From: an uncultured Alistipes sp.
Lineage (GTDB): Bacteria > Bacteroidota > Bacteroidia > Bacteroidales > Rikenellaceae
Assembly (NCBI GenBank): GCA_900544265.1
Contig: UQUQ01000031.1
Location: forward strand, 1-26,935
Reading direction: 5' to 3'
Length of the DNA stretch: 26,935 bases
In this document: positions 1-7,996 of the stretch, piece by piece
Layout: each line of letters starts with the position of its first letter
Numbering within the stretch: position 1 is the stretch's first letter
Notes under the pieces: generated by a model
Databases searched by the model: none
Seen by the model: the letters and a program-made list of their open reading frames with translations, nothing else
What the model was told of the DNA's origin: nothing
Translations under genes and position numbers: made by a program

Positions 1-177
1 GGTTTTATCCTTCGGTTCCATCCGTTTAGCATCCCAGCGACCGTCCCATACCTCCAAGCCCGTCGGAATTTTCGTACTTCGGTCTCCGACTCTTATTCGC
101 AGGTAAATCGGATACTTCCCGTTCCGTTTCAAGGGCTTATCATTTCGGATACATTTACAAATCGAGTAGTTCACCAT
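1..177 (-). CDS. Tyrosine recombinase/integrase, N-terminal fragment (runs off window)
   Basis: The minus strand reads as 59 open codons from an ATG at 177 to the window edge. The peptide has a KPLKRNGKYPIYLRI stretch followed by a TKIPTGLEVWDGRWDAKRM stretch. This is the pattern of the N-terminal arm-type DNA-binding domain of Bacteroidota integrases (the Arm-DNA-bind_5 type), which normally precedes a SAM-like core-binding domain and a catalytic domain with R-H-R-Y. Neither of those is in the window, so activity cannot be judged. In Bacteroidota such integrases usually sit at one end of a conjugative or mobilizable element, transcribed inward. That would put the element to the left and its end to the right of 177. 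The family call comes from sequence pattern alone. Confidence 0.75.
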   Translation of the reverse strand, partial: MVNYSICKCIRNDKPLKRNGKYPIYLRIRVGDRSTKIPTGLEVWDGRWDAKRMEPKDKT

Positions 178-476
178 TTAAATCCCCAAAGCAAGTGTAA
201 TATTCAGGGACTAAATAAGTTACAAAAAATCGGATTATAAAGAATTTACAATAAATAATTATCTTTTTCCTTAAAAAGACGAGCAGAAGGCCAATCGAGG
301 AGATATAGACAGATTTAAGATTCGGGGGCGCAAATAGGGGCGCACCGGTATAAATAGCCCTATTTTTCAGTGTATCTTTACTTTACAATAGTATTTATAT
401 TCAACTATCCAACAGGGTAAAATATCGTAAATATCATATAATCAACGAATAGTGAGCTTCGCTTCAGACCTCACAG
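178..476. other. AT-rich non-coding stretch, probable end of integrated element
   Basis: About 300 bp with no credible reading frame, and markedly more AT-rich than the chromosome further right. It contains a short direct repeat (ggggcgca at 325-340 region, twice) and an imperfect hairpin formed by aaataggg at 332-339 and ccctattt at 358-365. The integrase promoter and the attachment site are expected here, but I cannot delimit the att core from one end alone. No tRNA 3' end, a common integration target, is recognisable. Confidence 0.4.
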
Positions 477-513
477 AAACCGCGTTGTAGATATCTACAA
501 CGCGGTTTTCGTT
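477..513 (+). terminator. Rho-independent terminator, perfect 32-bp palindrome
   Basis: Positions 477-508 form a perfect palindrome (half-site aaaccgcgttgtagat), immediately followed by a T-rich run (ttttcgtttt). This is a strong plus-strand terminator shape. No plus-strand gene is visible to its left, so it is an orphan, perhaps belonging to a gene now separated from it by the inserted element. Confidence 0.65.
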
Positions 514-918
514 TTGTCATATGCGCCAGGTCTCTCCCTCTCCTCGGCAGATGCACCTGAACTTGGCAGAATACGTGGGCGTGTCTGGAATTGAATCCGC
601 CAATCCGTTTGCCTTGTCATATCCCTGTTCTGCATGGGATTCGCTTGTCGGTATTGTTTTCCTGTCGGGTGGCGTTTTCTGTGTTGCCGTAGTTTTTGGA
701 GGAATGCCGGGCCATGTGCATCTATGTCATGTGTTGACCTGTCTGTTACAAATTGATTTGCATCAATAATTTGATCGTGAGGATTTCCTAATTTTGTCTT
801 TGGACGCGTGATGCCGGTATTGTTTCTTGCCCGGTATCGTTAATTTACCCGCCGGGCACATGCTTTTTGCGTCCGGTTGAATGTGCATCCGGCAAATATC
901 TCTGAAACAGTGAAAAAA
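509..918. other. Intergenic region before the thioredoxin-fold gene
   Basis: No gene is supported. An 82-codon open frame at 521-769 lacks family similarity I can recognise and is probably chance. A possible -7 promoter element TAATTTTG lies at 789-796, and a small GC hairpin (gcccgg 829-834 with ccgggc 852-857) falls in the leader of the downstream gene. Confidence 0.4.
789..796 (+). promoter_or_regulatory. Possible Bacteroidota -7 promoter element
   Basis: TAATTTTG matches the TAnnTTTG consensus and lies about 120 bp ahead of the 919 start. No TTTG sits at the ideal 19-21 bp upstream; the nearest is about 15 bp away. The call is therefore weak. Confidence 0.3.
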
Positions 919-2055
919 ATGAAGACGGTAGTTTCTGCTGTTATTTTGTCGACGGCAATGACCCTGAATCTGTCGGCTCAACATTTTTCAATCAAGGGCC
1001 ATTTTACCGATATGGCCGATGATACGTTGTCGATCGGGTATGTTCAGCGAGAACCCGAAAAGCGAGTAGTGAATGTCGATGTCCCGGTTGATGCGGGCGG
1101 ATACTTCACTTACAGCTGTGATATTGGGCAGGCTTGCCAGGCGGAATTGACCATTGGGTCCAGAGGCAAAAAGGCGTATCTCTTTTTTGTCCCTGACGAG
1201 TGTGTGGAGATCGAGGGGCCGTCTGCCTCAATGAACGATTGGAACATCGGCGGTACGTCGTTTTACGAGAGACAGGACAGCGTCCGACAGATGCTGCTGC
1301 CTTTCTACCGGGAGTTTGACGCTGTACGGGCCAGGTATGACAAGGGGATGGCCGACGGACTTGACCGCGGAAGGCTTGACAGTATCCGGGCGGCTGCCAA
1401 CAAAGATATAAACAAAAGGTTGTGGCGAGTCGTCCATTCATATGTCATGAACCATTTGGACGATGAGGTTTCTGCCACGATTTTGCTTGATCAGGACTTT
1501 TCCGACATATTGCCTGCCATCCGAAGGCTCTCTCCCGAGGTGCGGTATGGGCGTTTTAAAAGTTATATCGATGGGATCGAGGGGGTGTTTTCGCGGGTTG
1601 CCCAAGAGATGCAGGCGGCAGAGAGCGCAGTCCTGGAACTGGAGGAGGGAAAGCTGGCTCCCGACTTTACATTGAAGGATATAAACGGTACGGATTTCAG
1701 ACTGAGCACGCTTTTCAGTCAAGGTAAGTATGTTGTCGTTGATTTCTGGGGGTCCTGGTGCTCCTGGTGCATCAAGGGCTTTCCTGCGATGGAGGCGTAT
1801 TATGGTGAGCACCGGGAGCGGCTGGAGATTGTCGGCGTGGCATGTTATGACAGGGAAGAGCAATGGAAGGCTGCCGTAAGCGAAAATAATGTCCCGTGGC
1901 TGCATGTATTCTCACCCGACGGGACGACAGAGGTCCGCTATGGTGTGACGGCCTACCCCTTCAAGGTGGTTGTATCCCCCGAGGGAGAGGTCATCAAGTG
2001 TTTCAAGGGCGAGACGGCAGATTTTTACAAGCTGCTTGACCGGCTGTTGCAGTAA
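919..2055 (+). CDS. Secreted TlpA/ResA-like thioredoxin-fold protein with DUF4369-type N-terminus
   Basis: The product is a 378-aa protein. I chose ATG 919 over the longer frame from 877 because it places a signal peptide (MKTVVSAVILSTAMTLNLSAQ) exactly at the N-terminus; GTG 910 is also possible. After cleavage, residues ~22-110 resemble the DUF4369 beta-rich domain that often precedes thioredoxin domains in Bacteroidota. A helical linker follows, then a thioredoxin domain from ~245 to the end. The active site is Cys281-Ser-Trp-Cys284 within WGSWCSWC, and a cis-Pro-like segment lies in VTAYPFKVVV. Such proteins are periplasmic or envelope thiol-disulfide oxidoreductases; the substrate is unknown. 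Base composition is less GC-rich than genes to the right, and the gene lies near an integrase, so recent acquisition is possible. Confidence 0.88.
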   Translation: MKTVVSAVILSTAMTLNLSAQHFSIKGHFTDMADDTLSIGYVQREPEKRVVNVDVPVDAGGYFTYSCDIGQACQAELTIGSRGKKAYLFFVPDECVEIEGPSASMNDWNIGGTSFYERQDSVRQMLLPFYREFDAVRARYDKGMADGLDRGRLDSIRAAANKDINKRLWRVVHSYVMNHLDDEVSATILLDQDFSDILPAIRRLSPEVRYGRFKSYIDGIEGVFSRVAQEMQAAESAVLELEEGKLAPDFTLKDINGTDFRLSTLFSQGKYVVVDFWGSWCSWCIKGFPAMEAYYGEHRERLEIVGVACYDREEQWKAAVSENNVPWLHVFSPDGTTEVRYGVTAYPFKVVVSPEGEVIKCFKGETADFYKLLDRLLQ

Positions 2056-2521
2056 GGGTTATACGACAAGTTGAGTCTGCATGACCGGTCGGACTGAAGG
2101 CTCTTTTGATCCATGCGAATAGGTGGAAAGCGTTGCCGGTATGCCGGCGGGGACATAAATGCCATAATTCTCCTGTCGGCAAGACTTGTCGGCGGAGTCC
2201 TCATCTGTCGGCCGCTTCTTGTGCCGGCTTTCAGTCGTCGCTGCCAACCTTTTTCTGCCGGCATTCCGGTCGGTGTATGGATCAACTGTTCTCCGACTGC
2301 ATCTCGCCCTGCTGCATGATATGGGAGGATTCGGTCGCCGCTCCGATTCCCGGGACAGGCCGGTTGGGATTCTTCCTCCGCGGATGGATTTGCACGACAA
2401 ATTCGCGGATGAAATAATAATATTCCGGACTTTGACCTATTTTTGCGGCGATTCTCAGCGGCGGCCCGGTCGTGTCCCGGTCGGGATGACGGCGGCCGCT
2501 GCGTCATGAACTGCTTTCATT
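2056..2521. other. Intergenic region, no supported gene
   Basis: This is 466 bp between two plus-strand genes. Several short frames exist on both strands but they are rich in Arg, Ser and Cys and show no recognisable domain. Around 2175-2290 the words tgtcggc/tgccggc recur five or more times without regular spacing. The only functional-looking site is the -7 element near 2438. Confidence 0.45.
2438..2445 (+). promoter_or_regulatory. Probable -7 element of EamA transporter promoter
   Basis: TATTTTTG followed by CGGC fits the TAnnTTTGCnGC form seen at other starts in this window. It lies about 77 bp upstream of the 2522 ATG. A good -33 TTTG at 19-21 bp is missing. Confidence 0.4.
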
Positions 2522-3460
2522 ATGGAAAAGGTATCCTGGAAGGGTCACGGCTCGATGCTGCTGGCCAATGTTTCGTGGGGGCTGATGTCCCCGATTGCGA
2601 AGATCGTCATGGCGGGCGGGCTCGTCACGCCGCTCGTGTTGAGCGATCTGCGGATTTTCGGTGCGATGATCCTCTTCTGGATCGTCTCGCTCTTCCGCAA
2701 ACCCGAGCATGTGGCCTCGCGCGACATGTTCAAGCTCTTCGGGGCGTCGCTGCTGGCCATCGTCTTCAATCAGGGCTGCTTCATCTTCGGCGTGGGGATG
2801 ACCTCGCCGGCCGATGCGTCGATCATCACGACCAGCATGCCGCTGTGGGCCATGCTGCTGGCCGCCTTCTTCCTTCGGGAGCCGATCACGGCTAAGAAGG
2901 TGCTCGGCATCGCCCTGGGAGCCGGCGGCGCCCTGCTGCTGATCGTCGGCAGCAACCGGGCAGCCGCCTCCGCGCCCGTCGGCGACGCTCCCGTGTGGGG
3001 CGATCTGCTGGTGCTGCTCGCGCAACTGAGCTATGCGCTCTACATCGTGCTGTTCAAGAACTTCGTGAACCGCTACTCGCTCATCACGATCATGAAGTGG
3101 ATGTTCACCTACGCCTTCATCTGTACGCTGCCCTTCTCCTACGACGACCTTGCGGCGACCGACTGGTCGCTGCTCGGCGGCCAGGCGCTGGCCGGCATCC
3201 TCTTCATCGTCGTCTGCGCGACCTTCATCAGCTACATGCTGATCGTCGTGGGACAGAAGAACCTGCGGCCGACGGTCGCCGGCATGTACAACTACGTGCA
3301 GCCGGTGGTCGCCTGCATCGTCACGGTCTGCCTCGGGCTCGACACCTTCAATGCGACGAAGCTGTTTGCCGTCGCGCTGATCTTCGGCGGCGTCTACCTG
3401 GTGACGGCGAGCAAGAGCCGCGCGGAGCTGGAAGCCTCGCCGGAGCCGGGCGACGAGTGA
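2522..3460 (+). CDS. EamA/DMT-family membrane transporter
   Basis: The product is a 312-aa, very hydrophobic protein with about ten transmembrane segments arranged as two EamA-like repeats. The first repeat begins near MLLANVSWGLMSPIAKIVMAGG. The second begins at the GDLLVLLAQLSYALYIVLFK stretch (~residue 160) and ends in a GGVYLVTASKSR tail. This is the drug/metabolite transporter fold of inner-membrane permeases and exporters for amino acids, metabolites or drugs. The substrate cannot be read from sequence. The gene stands alone, followed by a clear terminator at 3513-3558. Length and start are typical of the family. Confidence 0.92.
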   Translation: MEKVSWKGHGSMLLANVSWGLMSPIAKIVMAGGLVTPLVLSDLRIFGAMILFWIVSLFRKPEHVASRDMFKLFGASLLAIVFNQGCFIFGVGMTSPADASIITTSMPLWAMLLAAFFLREPITAKKVLGIALGAGGALLLIVGSNRAAASAPVGDAPVWGDLLVLLAQLSYALYIVLFKNFVNRYSLITIMKWMFTYAFICTLPFSYDDLAATDWSLLGGQALAGILFIVVCATFISYMLIVVGQKNLRPTVAGMYNYVQPVVACIVTVCLGLDTFNATKLFAVALIFGGVYLVTASKSRAELEASPEPGDE

Positions 3461-3512
3461 TCCTGCCGTTGTCCGTCCGGAGTGCGGATGGCTGGTGCGC
3501 GGCCGGTATGAA

Positions 3513-3558
3513 AAACCGCCGACGGGAGGGTGGAAGCTCTCCGGTCGGCGGTCTCTTT
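3513..3558 (+). terminator. Rho-independent terminator of the EamA gene
   Basis: Arms accgccgac (3515-3523) and gtcggcggt (3544-3552) are perfectly complementary, with extra pairing of ggag/ctcc inside the loop. The hairpin is followed by ctcttta. It lies 54 bp after the stop codon. Confidence 0.75.
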
Positions 3559-3753
3559 ATGCCCGGCCGGTGACAGAAAAGGGACAGGGCCGCCGTCGGA
3601 AGGTACCGGCTCGCGTCGGAAGATGCGGCGCCTTGACATAGGCTGCGCAGCCCGGTGAGATTCCTGCGCTGTTCGTGCTCCTGCTGCCTGGCGACGGTGC
3701 TTGCCTTGGACGTTGGGTGTGAACCTTGTCGCAGATGCCCGAGGTAATGCGAA

Positions 3754-3800
3754 ATAGATGGAGAGGGACCGAAATGCTGTTTCGGTCCCTCTCCATCTAT
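3754..3800. terminator. Perfect 21-bp stem-loop, possible terminator for the phosphatase gene
   Basis: The arms at 3754-3774 and 3780-3800 are perfectly complementary over 21 bp with a 5-nt loop (tgctg). The hairpin lies about 110 bp downstream of the minus-strand phosphatase stop. On the minus strand it is followed only by a short TTTC, so as a terminator it is atypical. It could instead be an RNA-processing or mRNA 3'-protecting element or a small repeat unit. Confidence 0.5.
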
Positions 3801-3910
3801 GCGGTTTGAGGAAATGGCGGAGAACGGGTGCGCCCTGTCGCCGATTCGTCCCTTTGCTCCGTTGCGGGGCCCCTTTTCGGGTCTGATCCCTAGGTTCCCG
3901 GAGCCGGTTG

Positions 3911-4882
3911 TTATTTGCGGCGTTCGATCTCGTATTCCCGCTCGCCGCGGCTGTTGACCAGCGTGTAGTGCATGGTCCCTTCGTCGAACGAGAGCAGGCC
4001 GAACCCGGAGTTCTCCCCGGCGTACTGCGTCAGCGGGCCGCGCTGCGGGGCGCGCTGCTTCGAGGCCGAGGTGTTCACTACATAGTCGATGCTGTCCTGG
4101 CCGGTGCGGATGTGCTGGAACGTGTGGATATGGCCGCAGAAGTAGGCATCGACGCTGTTCCGGCGGAAGATCTCCTCCAGCCGTGCCCGCATGTCCTCCT
4201 GCTCGCAGTCGTCCTTCTCGTCGTAGGTGTACATCGGGTGGTGTCCCACGACGATCTTCCACTTCTCGTTCGAGGCGCACAGTACGCTGTCGATCCAGCG
4301 CACCTCCGTGTCGGGGTCGACGAGCTGCACGTCGGGATACTTCGCCTGCTCGGCGCGGTATTTCCCGATCAGCGGCGTCGTGTCGATGAAGACGAAGCGC
4401 ACACGCTCCGAGTCGGTCACCTCGTCGTCCAGCGGTACGGAGAAGGTGTAGTAGCGGTCGGGCATGTTCCAGCGGCGGCTGACCTCCGTGTAGTCCATCA
4501 TCGCCTGCGTGTTGCCGCGGTATTCGTGGTTGCCCAGCACGCCGTACCAGGGGCATTGGAGCTCGCCGTGCGAGTAGATACTCTCGAAATTGGACCACAG
4601 CAGCGGATCGCGGGTCGACTGGATTCCCTCGTAGTGGAACAGGTCACCGCACGAGATGACAAATTCCGGACCGAGTTCATCCGCGTAGACGCCCATCCAT
4701 TCGCCGATGAGACGCTGGTCGTAGGAGCCGTTGCGGCCCGCGTCGGAGAGCATCAGAATGTTGAGTTCACCGTCGTAGGTCCCTTCGGCGGCTTTCTTTT
4801 CGGATTGTGTCGTTGCACAGGCCGCAAGGACCACGGCCAGCAGCGTGATGCTGATGATGCAGATGATGCCGATTTTGTTCAT
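3911..4882 (-). CDS. Lipoprotein metallophosphatase, tartrate-resistant acid phosphatase (ACP5)-like
   Basis: The product is a 323-aa protein. ATG 4882 is chosen because it begins a lipoprotein signal (hydrophobic stretch, then LAAC with lipidated Cys22). The calcineurin-like metal-binding blocks are all present and in order: Asp47 in LSDAG, GD at 79-80 with Tyr84 in FHYEG, GNHE at 117-120, GHHP at 213-216 and GHIH at 250-253. The D-x-G first block, the GDLFHYEG block and the PWYGVLGNHEYRGN stretch resemble mammalian-type purple acid phosphatases, in which the equivalent Tyr ligates iron. It should therefore be a dinuclear-metal phosphomonoesterase anchored in the envelope. It diverges from the TonB-dependent receptor gene across a 190-bp shared control region, which suggests joint use of a phosphorylated nutrient. 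Confidence 0.88.
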   Translation of the reverse strand: MNKIGIICIISITLLAVVLAACATTQSEKKAAEGTYDGELNILMLSDAGRNGSYDQRLIGEWMGVYADELGPEFVISCGDLFHYEGIQSTRDPLLWSNFESIYSHGELQCPWYGVLGNHEYRGNTQAMMDYTEVSRRWNMPDRYYTFSVPLDDEVTDSERVRFVFIDTTPLIGKYRAEQAKYPDVQLVDPDTEVRWIDSVLCASNEKWKIVVGHHPMYTYDEKDDCEQEDMRARLEEIFRRNSVDAYFCGHIHTFQHIRTGQDSIDYVVNTSASKQRAPQRGPLTQYAGENSGFGLLSFDEGTMHYTLVNSRGEREYEIERRK

Positions 4883-4925
4883 GTCATTTATATAAGTAAG
4901 AGGTTTTTTCGCCGGATTGCTGCGG

Positions 4926-4933
4926 CAAATATA
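4926..4933 (-). promoter_or_regulatory. -7 promoter element of the phosphatase gene
   Basis: The minus strand reads TATATTTG followed directly by CCGCAGCAA, matching TAnnTTTG, 44 bp upstream of the ATG at 4882. The same core, TTTGCCGCAGCAA, occurs in mirrored orientation before the receptor gene. Confidence 0.55.
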
Positions 4934-5040
4934 GGCAATAATCGGGCGGGAGGAACACCCCGCGCCAAACTTAATGGAAATGTAACCGTTTTGCATAGAG
5001 ACTGTTGCGCGAAGATAAAAATGCCGTAACAGGGGTGCCA

Positions 5041-5048
5041 TACTTTTG
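5041..5048 (+). promoter_or_regulatory. -7 promoter element of the TonB-dependent receptor gene
   Basis: TACTTTTG followed by CCGCAGCAA matches TAnnTTTG, 25 bp upstream of ATG 5073. The 13-nt core at 5045-5057 is the inverted copy of 4917-4929. No good -33 TTTG is present, which suggests an activator or a weak promoter. Confidence 0.55.
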
Positions 5049-5072
5049 CCGCAGCAAACCAATCCACATTTT

Positions 5073-7934
5073 ATGAAGAAGAAACTTTACGCATTCGTTC
5101 TGTTTGTCTCGCTGGCCCTGGGGGCCCTTGCCCCGTCCGGACTCGTTGCCGCGCCGGATACCGAGGCCGAAGCCAAGGCGGCAGCCGCCGCGGCCGCCGC
5201 GCCCCGCGGTTCGCTCGCCGGAGTCGTGCTCGACGATGCACGACACGCCATTGCCGGAGCCGTGGTCTATATTCGGACGTTGAATCTGGGGACCGTGTCG
5301 GCCTCCGACGGCAGCTTCTCGTTGCGGGGCATTCCCGAGGGGACCTATGAGGTGTGTGTCAACTACGTCGGTTACGAGCAGATATGCCGTAACTTTGCAA
5401 TCCGCAAGGACGAGACGCAGCACTGCGAATTCCTGCTGCACGAGGGCATGGCCATCGGCAGCGTCGTCGTGTCGGGCATTGTCGAGGGGCAGCGCCGGGC
5501 GTTGACGCTGCAGCGGAACAACGACGGGGTGAGCAATATCGTCGCTGCGGACCAGATGAGCCGCTTTGCCGACGCGAACATCGGTGACGCGATGAAGCGC
5601 ATCCCGGGCATCAACGTCCAGTACGACCAGGGCGAGGCCCGTTTCGGGCAGGTGCGCGGCACGGCACCCGACCTGACGTCGGTGACACTCAACGGAAACC
5701 GCCTGCCCTCGGCCGAGGGCGACTCGCGGGCCGCGCAGCTCGACCTGATTCCGACCGACATGATCCAGACGATCGAGGTCAACAAGGTCGTGACGGCCGA
5801 TATGGACGGTGACGCCATCGGCGGGTCGGTGAACCTCGTGACGAAGAACTCGCCCTACCGCCAGACCCTCTCCGCAAATGCGGGCATGGGCTATAACCCC
5901 ATTTCGCAGCGGGTGACCTTCAACGGCTCGGTGAGCTGGGGGTCGCGTTTCTTCAAGGACCGCCTGGGCGTCATGGCGGCCGTGGCCTACCACAACAATC
6001 CGATCGGTTCGGACAATATCGAGGCGACATGGAAACAGGATGACGACGGGAAGGCCTACGTCGACGAGTTCGAGATTCGTCAGTACTACGTGCACCGCGA
6101 GCGGCAGAGTTATTCGCTCTCGCTCGACTGGAAGTTCAACGAGAACCACAAGATCGAGCTGCGCGGCATGTACAACCGGCGCAACGACTGGGAGAACCGT
6201 TACCGGCTGACCTATAAGGATATCACGTCCGACGGGGACGGCACGGCCACGGCCTACCTGCGGCGTCAGACCAAGGGCGGATCGCCCGACAACAAGTTTG
6301 CGCGTCTGGAGCGTCAGCAGACCGCCGACATCGCCCTGTCGGGCGAGCACAACCTCGGCTGGCTGGGTGTCGAGTGGGGCTTCGACTACGCCCGGGCTAC
6401 GGAGGACCGTCCCAACGAGCGCTACATCGGACTGGAGAGCGACGAGGATGATCCGATCCGTTTCGAGGTCGACCTTTCGGACGGCCGCGAACCGCACTTC
6501 ACCCCCACCGACGCATCGCGCATGGAGCTCAACACGACGAACTTCATCAAGCTCGACGAACTGACCGAGTCGTTCAGCGAGATCGAGGAGAACGAGTACA
6601 AGGCCCATGTCGACCTGCGCGCCCGGCTCTTCACCGGTACTTTTGCCGGTACGCTCAAGGCCGGATACAAGTACCAGCACAAGGAAAAATCGAAATTCAT
6701 CACCTTCTACGACGTGGAGCCGGCAGACGAGGAGTCCTTCATCGCCGCGACGATGGGCGCCGGCAACACCTTCGATGCCACGCGCGGGAATTTCTATGCC
6801 GGGGACTACACGGTCGGCGATTTTGTCAGCAAGCAGTACCTTTCGCGCCTCGACTTCGGGGATGCCTCGCAGTTCGATCTTGTGCGCAATCCGATGGAGG
6901 AGGCCGAGAACTACGAGGGCCGTGAGACGATCCATGCGGCCTACCTGCGCTACGACCAGCAGCTGGGCAGCCGCCTGAAGCTGATTGCCGGCCTGCGCCT
7001 CGAACACACGCAGTTCGACTATACGGGCAACGCGCTGCACGTGGATGCCGACGAGGAGCACATCACCTCGACGCCCGTGTCGCGGCGCTCCGACTACGAC
7101 AACTGGCTCCCCTCCGTGCTGCTCAAGTACGAACCGGTGGACAACCTGGTCCTGCGTGCCAGCTTCACCACGACGCTCGCCCGTCCGAAGTTCCGGCAGC
7201 TGGTTCCGGGCGACCGCGTGAACCTGGCCGACGAGGAGTATACGATGGGCAATCCCGACCTGCGGAACACCATCTCGAACAACTACGACCTGATGTTCGA
7301 ATACTACTTCCGTTCGATCGGCCTCGTTTCGGCCGGCGTCTACTACAAGGATATTTCCGACTTCATCGTCGACGCCATGATCGAGGACCAGACGATCGGC
7401 GGCACGGAGTTCAAGGAGCTCTACAAGGCGGTCAATGCGGGCGACGCCACACTCTTCGGTGTCGAGCTGGCCTTCCAGCGCGATCTGGGCTTCATCTCCC
7501 CGGCGCTCAAGAACTTCGGTATCTACACCAACTACACCTACAACCGGTCGAAGGTTACGCGGCTGACCGACCCCATCTTTGCGGGCCGCAGCGCCGACGG
7601 CATCCAGCTGCCCGGTACGCCCGAGCACACGGTCAACGCCTCGCTCTACTTCGAGAACAAGCGCCTGACGGCGACCCTCTCGTACAACTACGCCAGCTCG
7701 TTCCTGGACAACGAAGAGATGGGTATGACCGCCTTCACGGACCGCTACTACGACAGCGTGAACTACCTCGACGCCAATGTCTCGGTGCGCGCCACGAAGT
7801 ACCTTGCGCTCTTTGCCGAGGTGGGCAACCTGCTGAACCAGCCCCTGCGCTACTATCAGGGGACGAAGGAGCGTGTGCGCCAGGCCGAATACTACGGCAT
7901 CCGCTTCTCGGTCGGTGCCAAGGTGCGCTTCTGA
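5073..7934 (+). CDS. TonB-dependent outer-membrane receptor (no SusD partner)
   Basis: The product is a 953-aa protein. ATG 5073 starts a clean signal peptide (MKKKLYAFVLFVSLALGALA); an upstream ATG at 5046 overlaps the promoter. A poly-Ala patch (residues ~36-45) precedes a carboxypeptidase-regulatory-like beta-sandwich at ~47-130 (GVVLDDARHAIAGAVVYIR through GYEQICRNF). The plug domain follows, with signatures NIGDAMKRIPGINVQYDQG, VRGTAPDLTSVTLNGNRLP and GDAIGGSVNLVTK. The rest is a 22-strand barrel ending in Phe (FSVGAKVRF), as outer-membrane proteins do. The plug resembles the Xanthomonas/Caulobacter-type receptors more than SusC, and no SusD gene is adjacent. That argues for a small ligand rather than a polysaccharide. 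The divergent phosphatase lipoprotein hints at phosphoester or phosphate uptake, which is inference. Confidence 0.93.
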   Translation: MKKKLYAFVLFVSLALGALAPSGLVAAPDTEAEAKAAAAAAAAPRGSLAGVVLDDARHAIAGAVVYIRTLNLGTVSASDGSFSLRGIPEGTYEVCVNYVGYEQICRNFAIRKDETQHCEFLLHEGMAIGSVVVSGIVEGQRRALTLQRNNDGVSNIVAADQMSRFADANIGDAMKRIPGINVQYDQGEARFGQVRGTAPDLTSVTLNGNRLPSAEGDSRAAQLDLIPTDMIQTIEVNKVVTADMDGDAIGGSVNLVTKNSPYRQTLSANAGMGYNPISQRVTFNGSVSWGSRFFKDRLGVMAAVAYHNNPIGSDNIEATWKQDDDGKAYVDEFEIRQYYVHRERQSYSLSLDWKFNENHKIELRGMYNRRNDWENRYRLTYKDITSDGDGTATAYLRRQTKGGSPDNKFARLERQQTADIALSGEHNLGWLGVEWGFDYARATEDRPNERYIGLESDEDDPIRFEVDLSDGREPHFTPTDASRMELNTTNFIKLDELTESFSEIEENEYKAHVDLRARLFTGTFAGTLKAGYKYQHKEKSKFITFYDVEPADEESFIAATMGAGNTFDATRGNFYAGDYTVGDFVSKQYLSRLDFGDASQFDLVRNPMEEAENYEGRETIHAAYLRYDQQLGSRLKLIAGLRLEHTQFDYTGNALHVDADEEHITSTPVSRRSDYDNWLPSVLLKYEPVDNLVLRASFTTTLARPKFRQLVPGDRVNLADEEYTMGNPDLRNTISNNYDLMFEYYFRSIGLVSAGVYYKDISDFIVDAMIEDQTIGGTEFKELYKAVNAGDATLFGVELAFQRDLGFISPALKNFGIYTNYTYNRSKVTRLTDPIFAGRSADGIQLPGTPEHTVNASLYFENKRLTATLSYNYASSFLDNEEMGMTAFTDRYYDSVNYLDANVSVRATKYLALFAEVGNLLNQPLRYYQGTKERVRQAEYYGIRFSVGAKVRF

Positions 7935-7953
7935 CGGACGCCGCCGACAATCC

Positions 7954-7989
7954 GAAAAAGGCCGCTTGTCGAAGCGGCCTTTTTCTTTT
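7954..7989. terminator. Bidirectional Rho-independent terminator
   Basis: A perfect 14-bp stem (7954-7967 with 7972-7985) closes a gtcg tetraloop. It has a T tract on the plus side and a mirrored A tract giving T's on the minus side. It ends the receptor gene and also sits just beyond the minus-strand beta-barrel remnant. Confidence 0.85.
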
Positions 7990-7996
7990 GCGGGTA

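Larger units (their letters stand above)
3461..3910. other. Intergenic region between convergent genes, with two hairpins
   Basis: This is 450 bp between the permease stop and the phosphatase stop. It holds the permease terminator (3513-3558) and a second perfect hairpin (3754-3800). No reading frame here shows a recognisable domain. Confidence 0.5.

Noticed and set aside
430..476. Possible tRNA or tmRNA 3' end as integration site
   Set aside because: No T-arm consensus, acceptor pairing or CCA-type end could be found; only a short imperfect hairpin (gtgag/ctcac).
521..769. 82-codon plus-strand frame after the first terminator
   Set aside because: No recognisable domain or family pattern and no promoter element just upstream; probably chance.
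2170..2295. Recurring tgtcggc/tgccggc words suggesting a repeat array
   Set aside because: Spacing is irregular and the words are short; expected by chance in such a sequence. No CRISPR-like repeat-spacer order.
2025..2509. Several overlapping frames of 68-160 codons in the gap before the EamA gene
   Set aside because: Rich in Arg, Ser, Cys and Pro, no domain, both strands open alike; typical of GC-rich non-coding DNA.
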